DNA from: Rouxiella aceris
GTDB taxonomy: Bacteria > Pseudomonadota > Gammaproteobacteria > Enterobacterales > Enterobacteriaceae
Reading direction: 5' to 3'
DNA: 64,000 nt
NCBI RefSeq assembly: GCF_012933545.1
Contig: NZ_JAADJU010000001.1
Location: 310,001-374,000 of the forward strand
Part shown: piece after piece, positions 44,421-51,600 of the stretch
Numbering within the stretch: position 1 is the first letter of the stretch
How the letters are laid out: the number at the start of each line of letters is the position of its first letter
Program-made: the position numbers and the translations under genes
Notes under the pieces: model-generated
Seen by the model: only the letters and a program-made list of their open reading frames with translations
Told to the model about the DNA's origin: nothing
Databases searched by the model: none

Positions 44421-44668
44421 TCATTTCTAATTCTCTCCTACATCCAGCCAACGCACACCAACTGCGGCGAACCGTCACTCATAAACGCCACCAATCAATT
44501 GATACAAAAGATCGATAATGGCTTATTGATAGTTTTTGAGCGATTGATTCTTTGAGATTGAACGTTGATCGATTTATGAATTGAGATAGTCATGACCCAT
44601 CATGATGTTTTTTTCGAACGGTACAAACGATATGACTTCCCTGAAAAATAAATGAATTCTAGCAGGTG

Positions 44669-44850
44669 ATTACAGGGTAGCTTCGGATATTCCCTCCAAC
44701 TGTGCAACAGCCGCGACGGACATGTTGTAAGGGGGCAGCAGGTTTGCCAGAGTTGCAGCCTTACGCTCCGGTGAAATACGTTTCATTTGTCACTCCATCG
44801 CCCGCAGGTATCATTTTCAGAGGGGGTGACAACTATTCTGACAGTGAGGG
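44669..44850 (-). mobile_element. Truncated IS end with 38-codon transposase N-terminus, remnant 1
   Basis: On the minus strand, ATG 44786 opens MKRISPERKAATLANLLPPY and continues to GISEATL, then stops at 44670. This is the start of an IS3-family OrfA (helix-turn-helix of the kind followed by YxWR in complete proteins). Upstream is the IS terminus CTGTCAGAATAGTTGTCACC. The rest of the element is missing. The same piece occurs at 48105-48286, and parts at 45916-45987 and 46966-47043. Confidence 0.75.
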
Positions 44851-44851
44851 A

Positions 44852-44965
44852 CCTCGCATAACCATCATCTGGACACCAGACAGTTCTGGTGTCAATGTTC
44901 CTTCGAATACAGGTAAGCAGTTAAAACCTGCGGTCAAAGGTCGAAATATTAAAAGATATCTGTGA
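44852..44965 (+). pseudogene. Chimeric toxin remnant: middle-domain piece joined to E3-type C-terminus
   Basis: Codons PRITIIWTPDSSGVNVPSNT match the middle domain of both intact toxins. They run straight into KQLKPAVKGRNIKRYL, the last residues of an E3-type rRNase (compare the stub at 45372), with the whole catalytic segment deleted. The joint falls where the two sequences share TG(N/E)Q codons, a microhomology of about 10 bases. It ends 8 bp before an ImmE3-like gene. An apparent longer frame starting at 44702 crosses the antisense IS remnant and is not a gene. Confidence 0.75.
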
Positions 44966-44973
44966 GGTGGATA

Positions 44974-45222
44974 ATGGGGCTGAAAATAACATTAGAATGG
45001 TTTGATAAAGCAGATAGAATTTTAATCAATAAAGAAGATTCTGCAGATCTCGGACAAGATGGGAGTTTAATTAAAAAATTTAATTTACCCTTTGATGGAA
45101 GAATATATGATGGTGGATTTGATGTGTTAGAATTGTGGAGGGAAGATTTGCAACCACTATTTTTCCATCATCTTGATTTTGATAAATATGACTATCAGTT
45201 AGTATTTAAGCTAAGTGAATAA
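44974..45222 (+). CDS. Orphan cloacin/colicin E3-type immunity protein, paralogue 1
   Basis: 82 residues, acidic: MGLKITLEWFDKADR, DLGQDGSLIKKF, YDGGFDVLELWREDLQPLFF and HHLDFDKYDYQLVF. These align by eye with ImmE3 (MGLKLDLTWFDK..., GCFDVIAEW...LQPYFNHQ). The start is ATG 44974, after GAGGTGG. It should bind the rRNase domain of an E3-type toxin, but the adjacent toxin is only the chimeric remnant. The intact E3-type toxin at 37119 has a different immunity gene. Confidence 0.88.
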   Translation: MGLKITLEWFDKADRILINKEDSADLGQDGSLIKKFNLPFDGRIYDGGFDVLELWREDLQPLFFHHLDFDKYDYQLVFKLSE

Positions 45223-45371
45223 ACTAATTTGCATTTTCCAAACTAAGTTTCAGCGATCGGTCGTTGTTTAGTAGCAGCACACTATTTTTGTGTGCAAACC
45301 ACCAGTTGAGTTTTTGGAGGTTTAACGTTACAGCGATTTTGTTAGACACCCACGTCAAGGGCGACGGTTGA

Positions 45372-45545
45372 CTGCGTTCAAGATAGACTGATTCTAAAGG
45401 GCGCGTCTATGAATGGGATTCACAGCATGATGAACTTGAAACATATCGTCCAAGCGACGGTAAGCATCTTAGGTCGGTAGATCATAAAACTGGTGAACAA
45501 TTGAAGCCTGCTGTAAAAGGCCGAAATATTAAACGTTATTTATGA
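45372..45545 (+). pseudogene. Orphan E3-type rRNase C-terminal stub
   Basis: The frame encodes LRSR, a stop (TAG where the intact toxin has Trp TGG), then TDSKGRVYEWDSQHDELETY, keeping the Asp, His and Glu of the E3 active site, and ends GRNIKRYL. It lacks a start, so it cannot be made as a toxin. It is closer to colicin E3 itself than is the tip of the intact toxin 1 (same RNIK(K/R)YL end). An ImmE3-like gene follows by 7 bp. Confidence 0.8.
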
Positions 45546-45552
45546 GGGCAAT

Positions 45553-45798
45553 ATGTCTTATAAAATGAGATTGCAGTGGTTTAATAAGCAAACCTCTGAA
45601 GGGGAAGGGAAGGAATTTTCGGCTATTCTAGATAACAGTGTCTATTTTTTAGATAAACTGGGTCTTTCTGATGAGTCAGAGATCTATGATGGCGGTTATG
45701 ATGTGAAAGTGGAATGGTTGCAATATATACAACCGTATTTTCAGCATCAACTAAATTTGCAGCGATATGATTATCAGCTAGCTTTTCGACCTATTTGA
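45553..45798 (+). CDS. Orphan cloacin/colicin E3-type immunity protein, paralogue 2
   Basis: 81 residues: MSYKMRLQWFNKQTSEGEGK, YFLDKLGLSDESEIYDGGYD and VKVEWLQYIQPYFQHQLNLQ, then YDYQLAF. It is the same family as the gene at 44974 but clearly diverged from it, as expected if it guards against a different E3-type tip. It has a GAGGGC ribosome site, and its own toxin survives only as the stub at 45372. Confidence 0.88.
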   Translation: MSYKMRLQWFNKQTSEGEGKEFSAILDNSVYFLDKLGLSDESEIYDGGYDVKVEWLQYIQPYFQHQLNLQRYDYQLAFRPI

Positions 45799-45915
45799 TT
45801 GAATTATTGCTCTATCAGTTGTGATAGAGCATATTCTTAATTTTAAATAATCACCCATTAATATACTTCTTCGTTCCTTTATCTTCTTATTTTTGTTCAC
45901 GAATAATTGTATAAG

Positions 45916-45987
45916 GCGTTTCATTTGTCACTCCATCGCCCGCATATATCATTTTCAGAGGGGTGACAACTATTCTGACACTGAGGG
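45916..45987 (-). mobile_element. Truncated IS end, remnant 2
   Basis: 72 bp matching the outer end of remnant 1 (CTGTCAGAATAGTTGTCACC through the transposase start codons for MKR), after which the match is lost. Same orientation; it directly joins the toxin stub on its right. Confidence 0.7.
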
Positions 45988-46211
45988 CTGTCATAGTTCC
46001 TGTGGAAGTTCATCGGAAAATTAGTGCGACTTATGGGAGGCGTAATCAGACACAAAAGGAGCATGATTCCTATGACCTTCGAACAGCAGCAGATAAAGAT
46101 TTTGATATTGAAACACCAGCATTAAAAGAGCATAGTGCGGCAGACATATAGCTAAAAGAAGCGAGAGCTAAAATACATAAGATTAATAATAAACTGGGGT
46201 TATACAAATGA
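45987..46211 (+). pseudogene. Orphan toxin 3' stub preceding immunity paralogue 2
   Basis: The frame encodes AVIVPVEVHRKISATYGRRN, then a diverged middle, TPALKEHSAADI, a stop, and resumes to end NNKLGLYK with TGA overlapping the next ATG. It aligns with the stub at 47043 and with the short one at 43787. The VHRKISxTYGRRN motif with a conserved His suggests an HNH/endonuclease-VII-like toxin tip, which is inference. Confidence 0.72.
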
Positions 46212-46675
46212 CAGTAAATGTAGAGAATTTAATTCGCTGCTTGGGACAAACTTATGAAAACATACTTGAGGCAGGAATTCTTCCATACAGAACAAAACCG
46301 ACAGGTGCTCCGGGATCCCCTAATTTAGGTTTGGAAATGGCAAGGGAAGGTATTTTTTTGTCATTCAAACGCACAGGTAGAATTCTCAAAAGCATTACAC
46401 TAAGACTCCAGCATGAACCGATTAAAAATTGGGTTTTCCCGAATGAACTTCCATCGCCTTTGCAAAAACATATGACCCGTCAATGGGTACATGATACTTT
46501 GGGTGAACCAGATAAGTCGGTTCCCCCGAAAACCGTAATGAAAATGACTATGGGATGGGTTGATAGGTTTGCTGTTGAGGATTTTCATATCCCAATAACA
46601 ATGCAAATTCGTTACGACGTGCAAGATAAAGTCGAAGCCGTAACTTTTCTCCCAACTTCAGCCCTTCGTTGGTAG
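46208..46675 (+). CDS. Orphan immunity protein, 155-aa family, paralogue 2
   Basis: 155 residues, intact, same family and exactly the same length as the genes at 43906 and 47342 (MTVNVENLIRCLGQTYENIL; GIFLSFKRTGRILKS; end TFLPTSALRW). ATGA overlap with the stub. The middle and C-terminal helices differ from the paralogues at many surface positions, suggesting different toxin specificity. Confidence 0.75.
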   Translation: MTVNVENLIRCLGQTYENILEAGILPYRTKPTGAPGSPNLGLEMAREGIFLSFKRTGRILKSITLRLQHEPIKNWVFPNELPSPLQKHMTRQWVHDTLGEPDKSVPPKTVMKMTMGWVDRFAVEDFHIPITMQIRYDVQDKVEAVTFLPTSALRW

Positions 46676-46694
46676 CTTTCATTCTTATTATTAA

Positions 46695-46722
46695 AGCAGC
46701 ACGACATATCGGTAGTGCTGCT
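46695..46722 (+). terminator. Terminator hairpin after immunity paralogue 2
   Basis: AGCAGCAC (46695-46702) and GTGCTGCT (46715-46722), then TCATTCCTT. Confidence 0.65.
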
Positions 46723-46965
46723 TCATTCCTTATCCCTGCGAACATCCAGCCAACGCACACCAACTGCGGCGAACCGTCACTCATAAACGCCACCAATCAA
46801 TTGATACAAAAGATCGATAATGGCTTATTGATAGTTTTTGGGCGATTGATTCTTTGAGATTGATCGTTGATCGATTTATGAATTGAGGTAGTCATGACCC
46901 ATCATGATGTTTTTTTCGAACGGTACAAACGATATGACGCCCCTGAAAAATAAATGAATTCTAGC

Positions 46966-47043
46966 TGGTGATTACAGGGTAGCTTCGGATATTCCCTCCA
47001 TCTGTGCAATAGCCGCGACAGTCATGTTGTCAGGGGGCAGCAG
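46966..47043 (-). mobile_element. Truncated IS end, remnant 3 (inner part only)
   Basis: Minus-strand codons LLPPDNMTVAAIAQMEGISE match the inner part of the 38-codon transposase remnant at 44669. The outer IS terminus is missing, having been replaced by the toxin stub at 47043. Confidence 0.68.
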
Positions 47044-47345
47044 TAAAAGAGTATTATCGAAACTTAGATCCATTATTGGACAGAGATGATATTAATGATT
47101 TAGCAAATGAGGTGGCGGCAATTATTGTTCCAATAGATGTTCACCGAAAAATTAGCGAAACCTATGGGCGTAGGAATAGTTAAGCTCAGATTAAACTAGA
47201 TATTTCTAATTTATGGGCAGCAGTGGACAGAAACCTTGATACAATAAAACCAGCATTGAAAGAGCATGGTGCTACAGAAGCACAAATAGAAGCTGCAAGG
47301 GTTAAAATGCATAAAATTAATTCATCAGTAGGATTGTATAAATGA
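47043..47345 (+). pseudogene. Orphan toxin 3' stub preceding immunity paralogue 3 (longest of its type)
   Basis: The frame encodes VKEYYRNLDPLLDRDDINDL, ANEVAAIIVPIDVHRKISET and YGRRNS, then one TAA stop, then AQIKLDISNLWAAVDRNLDT and a tail ending SSVGLYK. Apart from the single nonsense codon this is about 100 residues of an otherwise well-preserved toxin tip. It lacks a start and any delivery domain. The TGA overlaps the immunity ATG. Confidence 0.75.
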
Positions 47346-47809
47346 CAATAAATATTGAGGCATTGATCCGTTGCTTAGGCCAAACGTATCACGAAATGGT
47401 TGATCAGGACATTATACCGTATAAAACGAAACCTGCTGGCGAATATGGAGATCCGGACCTTAATCTTGATATGGTCAAAGAGGGAGTGTTTCTTTCTTTC
47501 AAACGAGATGGAATGATTCTTCAGGAAATAACGTTACGAATTCAGCGGGATGGTATAAAAGGGTGGATTTTCCCTAATGATTTACCGACACCACTCAAAG
47601 CAGAAATGTCACGACAGTGGATGCATGATACCTTCGGGGAACCAGATAAAGCGGCTCCTCCACGTAAGGTCGCAAACAAATCCTTTGGATGGACTGAACG
47701 TTATGCCATAGAGGATTTTCATATGCCTATAGCAATACAAGTCAGTTACGATCTGGACGAAATGGTAAAAAAAATAACTTTTCTCCCAACTTCAGCCCTT
47801 CGTTGGTAG
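47342..47809 (+). CDS. Orphan immunity protein, 155-aa family, paralogue 3
   Basis: 155 residues, intact (MTINIEALIRCLGQTYHEMV; GVFLSFKRDGMILQE; GWIFPNDLPTPLKAEMSRQW; end TFLPTSALRW). Closest in its C-terminal third to paralogue 2 (YAIEDFHMPIAIQVSYD against FAVEDFHIPITMQIRYD). ATGA overlap with the stub; it is followed by the shared terminator and repeat R3. Confidence 0.75.
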   Translation: MTINIEALIRCLGQTYHEMVDQDIIPYKTKPAGEYGDPDLNLDMVKEGVFLSFKRDGMILQEITLRIQRDGIKGWIFPNDLPTPLKAEMSRQWMHDTFGEPDKAAPPRKVANKSFGWTERYAIEDFHMPIAIQVSYDLDEMVKKITFLPTSALRW

Positions 47810-47828
47810 CTTTCATTCTTCTCATTAA

Positions 47829-47856
47829 AGCAGCACGACATATCGGTAGTGCTGCT
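47829..47856 (+). terminator. Terminator hairpin after immunity paralogue 3
   Basis: AGCAGCAC (47829-47836) and GTGCTGCT (47849-47856), then TCATTCCTT. Confidence 0.65.
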
Positions 47857-48104
47857 TCATTCCTTATCCCTGCGAACATCCAGCAAAAGCACACCAACTA
47901 TGGTGATCCATCTCTCACCACCATTATCAATCAATTGATACAAAAGATCGATAATGGCTTATTGATAGTTTTTGGGCGATTGATTCTTTGAGATTGAACG
48001 TTGATCGATTTATGAATTGAGATAGTCATGACCCATCATGATGTTTTTTTCGAACGGTACAAACGATATGACTTCCCTGAAAAATAAATGAATTCTAGCT
48101 GGTG

Positions 48105-48286
48105 ATTACAGGGTAGCTTCGGATATTTCCTCCAGCTGTGCAACAGCCGCGACGGTCATGTTGTAAGGGGGCAGCAGGTTTGCCAGAGTTGCAGCCTTAC
48201 GCTTCGGTGAAATACATTTCATTTGTCACTCCATCGCCCGCAGGTATCATTTTCAGAGGGGGTGATAACTATTCTGACACTGAGGG
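48105..48286 (-). mobile_element. Truncated IS end with 38-codon transposase N-terminus, remnant 4
   Basis: Same as remnant 1: minus-strand ATG 48222 opens a 38-codon OrfA start (ending GISEATL, stop at 48106) behind the IS terminus CTGTCAGAATAGTTATCACC. Its outer end joins the DNase stub at 48287. Confidence 0.75.
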
Positions 48287-48343
48287 ATACCTAAGCGGCA
48301 TATTGATATCCATTCAACAAGACAGGGGAAATCATATGAATGA
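48287..48343 (+). pseudogene. Orphan colicin E9-type DNase 3' stub
   Basis: Codons IPKRHIDIHSTRQGKSYE, the final HNH strand of an E9-type DNase (intact toxin 2 ends TPKRHIDIHRGK), stopping at TGA 48341-48343, which overlaps the following immunity start. Only 18 codons remain. An apparent frame from 48138 fuses antisense IS sequence to the immunity gene and is rejected. Confidence 0.8.
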
Positions 48344-48593
48344 GAAAAAAACATTATCTGATTATACTGAGAGCGAATTTTTAGATTTAGTGCGTAAAAT
48401 ATACAGAGCAGAGGGGCCAACCGAAGAGGACGATAATCGGCTGGTCAGGGAGTTTAGACGCCTTGCTGAACATCCATCAGGTTCTGACCTCATTTTCTAT
48501 CCAGATGACGGGAGAGATGATAGTCCTGAAGGTATTGTTCATGAAGTAAAAGAATGGCGTCAAGCGAATGGTAAGCCAGGGTTTAAGGATTAA
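48336..48593 (+). CDS. Orphan colicin-DNase immunity protein (Im9 family)
   Basis: 85 residues: MNEKKTLSDYTESEFLDLVR, LAEHPSGSDLIFYPDDG, SPEGIVHEVKEWRQANGKPG. It is closer to Im9 (SDYTEAEFLQLV..., DDDSPSGIV) than the immunity gene next to toxin 2, and has Phe-Tyr instead of Tyr-Tyr at the DNase-contact hot spot. The start is ATG 48336, after AGGGGA. It should neutralise a DNase whose gene is gone from this locus, and might cross-protect against colicin E2/E9-type DNases. Confidence 0.9.
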   Translation: MNEKKTLSDYTESEFLDLVRKIYRAEGPTEEDDNRLVREFRRLAEHPSGSDLIFYPDDGRDDSPEGIVHEVKEWRQANGKPGFKD

Positions 48594-48625
48594 GTTGCAT
48601 AAAGGATGGAGTGAACCATAAAAAA

Positions 48626-48651
48626 AGTCTTGCCACCTGACGATAGCAAGA
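48626..48651 (-). terminator. Rho-independent terminator of nifJ
   Basis: GTCTTGC (48626-48632) pairs with GCAAGAC (48645-48651); on the minus strand the stem is followed by seven T residues. It also marks the right edge of the accessory region. Confidence 0.8.
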
Positions 48652-48674
48652 CCCCGTTCTAACCTTCGACCCGC

Positions 48675-51600
48675 TTAAGAGGAGGCAAGTTTTTTATAGC
48701 CCTCCAGCCGCTCTTTGGCATCCTGCTCAGTCTTTTTAAACAGTGATTCGGCAAACTGCGGATACTGTTTTTTTAACGATGAGTAGCGCACTTCACCGGC
48801 AAGGAACTCCTGAAAATCCTCTTCCGGTTCGTCCGAATCGAGGATAAAGGGATTTTTCCCCGCATCTTTAAGCTGTGGATGATAGCGATAGTTGGCCCAA
48901 TAACCCGCTTCTACCGCGCGTTTGGCCTCGCGCTGGCTGCAGCCCATGCCAATGCGTAGGCCATGGTTGATACAGGCAGCATAGGCAATAATCAATGAAG
49001 GTCCGGGATAGGCCTCCGCTTCGGCAATCGCCCGCAATGTCTGGTTTCTATCAGCCCCCATCGCCACCTGGGCAACATAGACATAGCCGTAACTCATGGC
49101 CATCATGCCGAGATCTTTCTTGCGGGTCTTTTTACCGTTGGCGGCAAATTGCGCAATGGCCGCCGCAGGGGTGGATTTCGACGATTGCCCACCGGTGTTG
49201 GAATAGACTTCGGTATCAAAAACCAGCACGTTGACATCATTACCGGAGGCCAGCACATGATCCAGACCGCCAAAGCCAATATCGTAGGCCCAGCCATCGC
49301 CGCCAAAGATCCAGTGGGATCGTTTCGCCAGATAGTCGCGGTTGGCATAGATGGCATCCAATAGCGGCGCTTCGCCCGGTGTTAGTGTGGTCAGCAGTGC
49401 CAGCAACGTATCGGCCCTTTCCCGCGTGCCTTCGCCAAGATCTTTATATTGCAGCCAGTCGCTCAAGGCGGCGCTCAGTTCTTCAGTAAGCGGTGTTGCC
49501 AGCGCCGCCTTGACCTGGGTGGCCAGGGTGTCGCGCAGGGCATCGACGCCAAGCATCATCCCAAGGCCAAACTCGGCATTGTCTTCAAATAACGAGTTGG
49601 CCCAGGTCGGACCTTGCCCTTTATGGTTGGTGGTATAAGGGATCGACGGTGCGCTGGCCCCCCAGATAGATGAACAGCCCGTGGCATTGGCAATCATCAT
49701 GCGGTCGCCAAACAATTGCGTCACCAGCTTGGCATAAGGAGTTTCGCCACAGCCGCCGCAGGCACCGGAGAACTCCAGCAAAGGCTGTTCAAACTGACTG
49801 CCTTTGACGGTAAATTTATTCATTGGGTTGGCTTTTGGTGTCAGCGCCAGCGCATGTTCCCAGAGATCGATCTGCAACTGTTGTGATTCCAGCGGCTCCA
49901 TCGCCAGCGCCTTGCCTTTTACCGGACAGACATCGGCGCAGTTGCCGCAGCCGGAACAATCCAGCGGAGAAATGGCGATCCGATAGTAGGCACCTTTTGC
50001 CCCGGAAGCCGCTTTGGCATCAAACCCAATAGGGGCATTTTGCAGCTCCTGTTCGCTAAGCAATACCGGGCGAATGGCCGCATGGGGGCAAATAAAGGCG
50101 CACTGGTTGCACTGGGTGCATTTATCCATTTGCCATACCGGCACATTGATTGCCACCCCGCGTTTTTCATACGCCGAAGTACCGGAGGGGAAACTGCCGT
50201 CTTCTATGCCGTTAAACATACTGACCGGCAGTAAATCCCCTTCCTGGCGGTTCATCGGGATCAGGATATCCTTGATAAAGGCAGGGACAGTTTTTGGCGC
50301 TGTGACCAGCTCCTCCCCCAGCTTCCAGGCGGCAGGAATGGTCACCGCCACCACCGAGGTCATCCCCTTATCCACCGCCAGGTTGTTCATATCGATAATT
50401 TTTTGCCCTTTATTACCGTAGGCGCTGACAATGCCCTGCTTCAGATATTCGCTGGCAATCTCCGGCGGGATAATATCCGCCAGCTTAAAGAACGCCGCCT
50501 GCATAATCATATTAAAGCGGCCACCGAGACCAAGCTGCTGGGCAATGCCTACCGCATTAACAATATAAAAACGGATATGGTTATCGGCAATATAGCGTTT
50601 CATGGCGGTCGGCAGTTGGTCGTCCAATTCGGCGACGTCCCAGCTACAGTTCAGCAGAAAGATGCCGTTGGGTTTCAGACCGGCGAGCAGGTGATACTTG
50701 CTGACATAAGATTGCTGCGAGCAGGAGATAAAGTCGGCCTGATGGATCAAATAAGGCGACGTGATCGGATGGTCACCAAAGCGCAGATGCGACATGGTCA
50801 CACCACCGGATTTTTTTGAATCATAGGCGAAGTAGGCCTGGGCAAACATTGCCGTTTTATCGCCGATAATCTTGATGGCGCTTTTATTGGCCCCGACGGT
50901 GCCGTCCGAACCCAGCCCCCAGAATTTGCAGGCGGTAATGCCCGGCGATGAGATATCAATATCTTTGCCGGGAGCCGGGAGCGAACGAAAGGTGACATCA
51001 TCGACAATACCGACGGTAAAACCATCTTTCGGTCGCTCGGCGGCCAGGTTCTGGTAGATGGAGATAATATGCGCCGGCAGAATATCTTTACCGCCGAGGG
51101 CATAGCGGCCACCGACGATCACCGGTCGCCAGTCACTGTTGTAAAAGGCGCTTTTAACGTCGAGATAGAGCGGTTCCGCCAGCGACCCCGGCTCTTTGGT
51201 ACGATCGAGCACGGCGATGTTATTGACGCTTTTCGGAATATATTTAAAGAAATACTTCAGTGAAAAAGGTCGATACAGATGGACGGTCAACACCCCGACC
51301 TTTTCCCCCGCCGCATTCAGGTAGTCCACCGTTTCCTGAATTGTCTCGCATACCGAGCCCATGGCAATAATCAGCCGGTCGGCATCCGGGGCACCATAAT
51401 AGTTGAACAGATGATATTCCCGGCCGGTAAGCTGGCTAATCTGCGCCATATAGGCCTCAACCACTTCCGGCAGGGCATCGTAAAATTTGTTGGAGGCTTC
51501 GCGCTCCTGAAAATAGATATCCGGATTTTGTGCCGTTCCCCGGACTACCGGGTGGTCGGGATGCTGGGCATTTTGCCGAAAACGCGTCACCGCTTCCCAG

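Larger units (their letters stand above)
44344..44850. repeat. Long direct repeat R1 (immunity end, spacer, IS remnant)
   Basis: About 507 bp, starting at the last codons of the immunity gene (TTTCTCCCAACTTCAG), then the AGCAGCAC/GTGCTGCT terminator, the AT-rich ATCGAT spacer, TGAATTCTAGC, and a truncated IS end finishing CTGACAGTGAGGG. It is nearly identical to 47780-48286 (R3), and its first 380 bp to 46646-47043 (R2). Confidence 0.8.
46646..47043. repeat. Long direct repeat R2
   Basis: About 398 bp nearly identical to the first parts of R1 and R3 (immunity gene end, terminator, ATCGAT spacer, TGAATTCTAGC, start of the IS remnant). It ends at GGGGGCAGCAG, where the next toxin stub begins. 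Confidence 0.78.
47780..48286. repeat. Long direct repeat R3
   Basis: About 507 bp, nearly identical to R1 over its full length, including the complete 182-bp IS remnant. Recombination between R1 and R3 would delete all the units between them. Confidence 0.8.

Noticed and set aside
44702-44965. 87-codon frame ending in the E3-type C-terminus
   Set aside because: Its first half is antisense IS remnant; only 44852-44965 is true toxin-derived sequence.
45963-46151. 62-codon frame proposed as a gene
   Set aside because: It is part of a toxin stub entered from the IS remnant; it has no start of its own and meets a stop before the conserved end.
44344-48286. Direct repeats considered as a CRISPR array
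   Set aside because: Repeats are about 400-500 bp and flank genes; there are no short regularly spaced repeats or cas genes.
48138-48335. N-terminal extension of the last Im9-like gene
   Set aside because: It is antisense IS remnant plus the out-of-frame DNase stub; the real start is ATG 48336.
36633-48600. Complete prophage or plasmid-borne colicin operon
   Set aside because: There are no structural phage genes, lysis gene or replication origin; the toxins carry PAAR heads rather than colicin receptor-binding domains.
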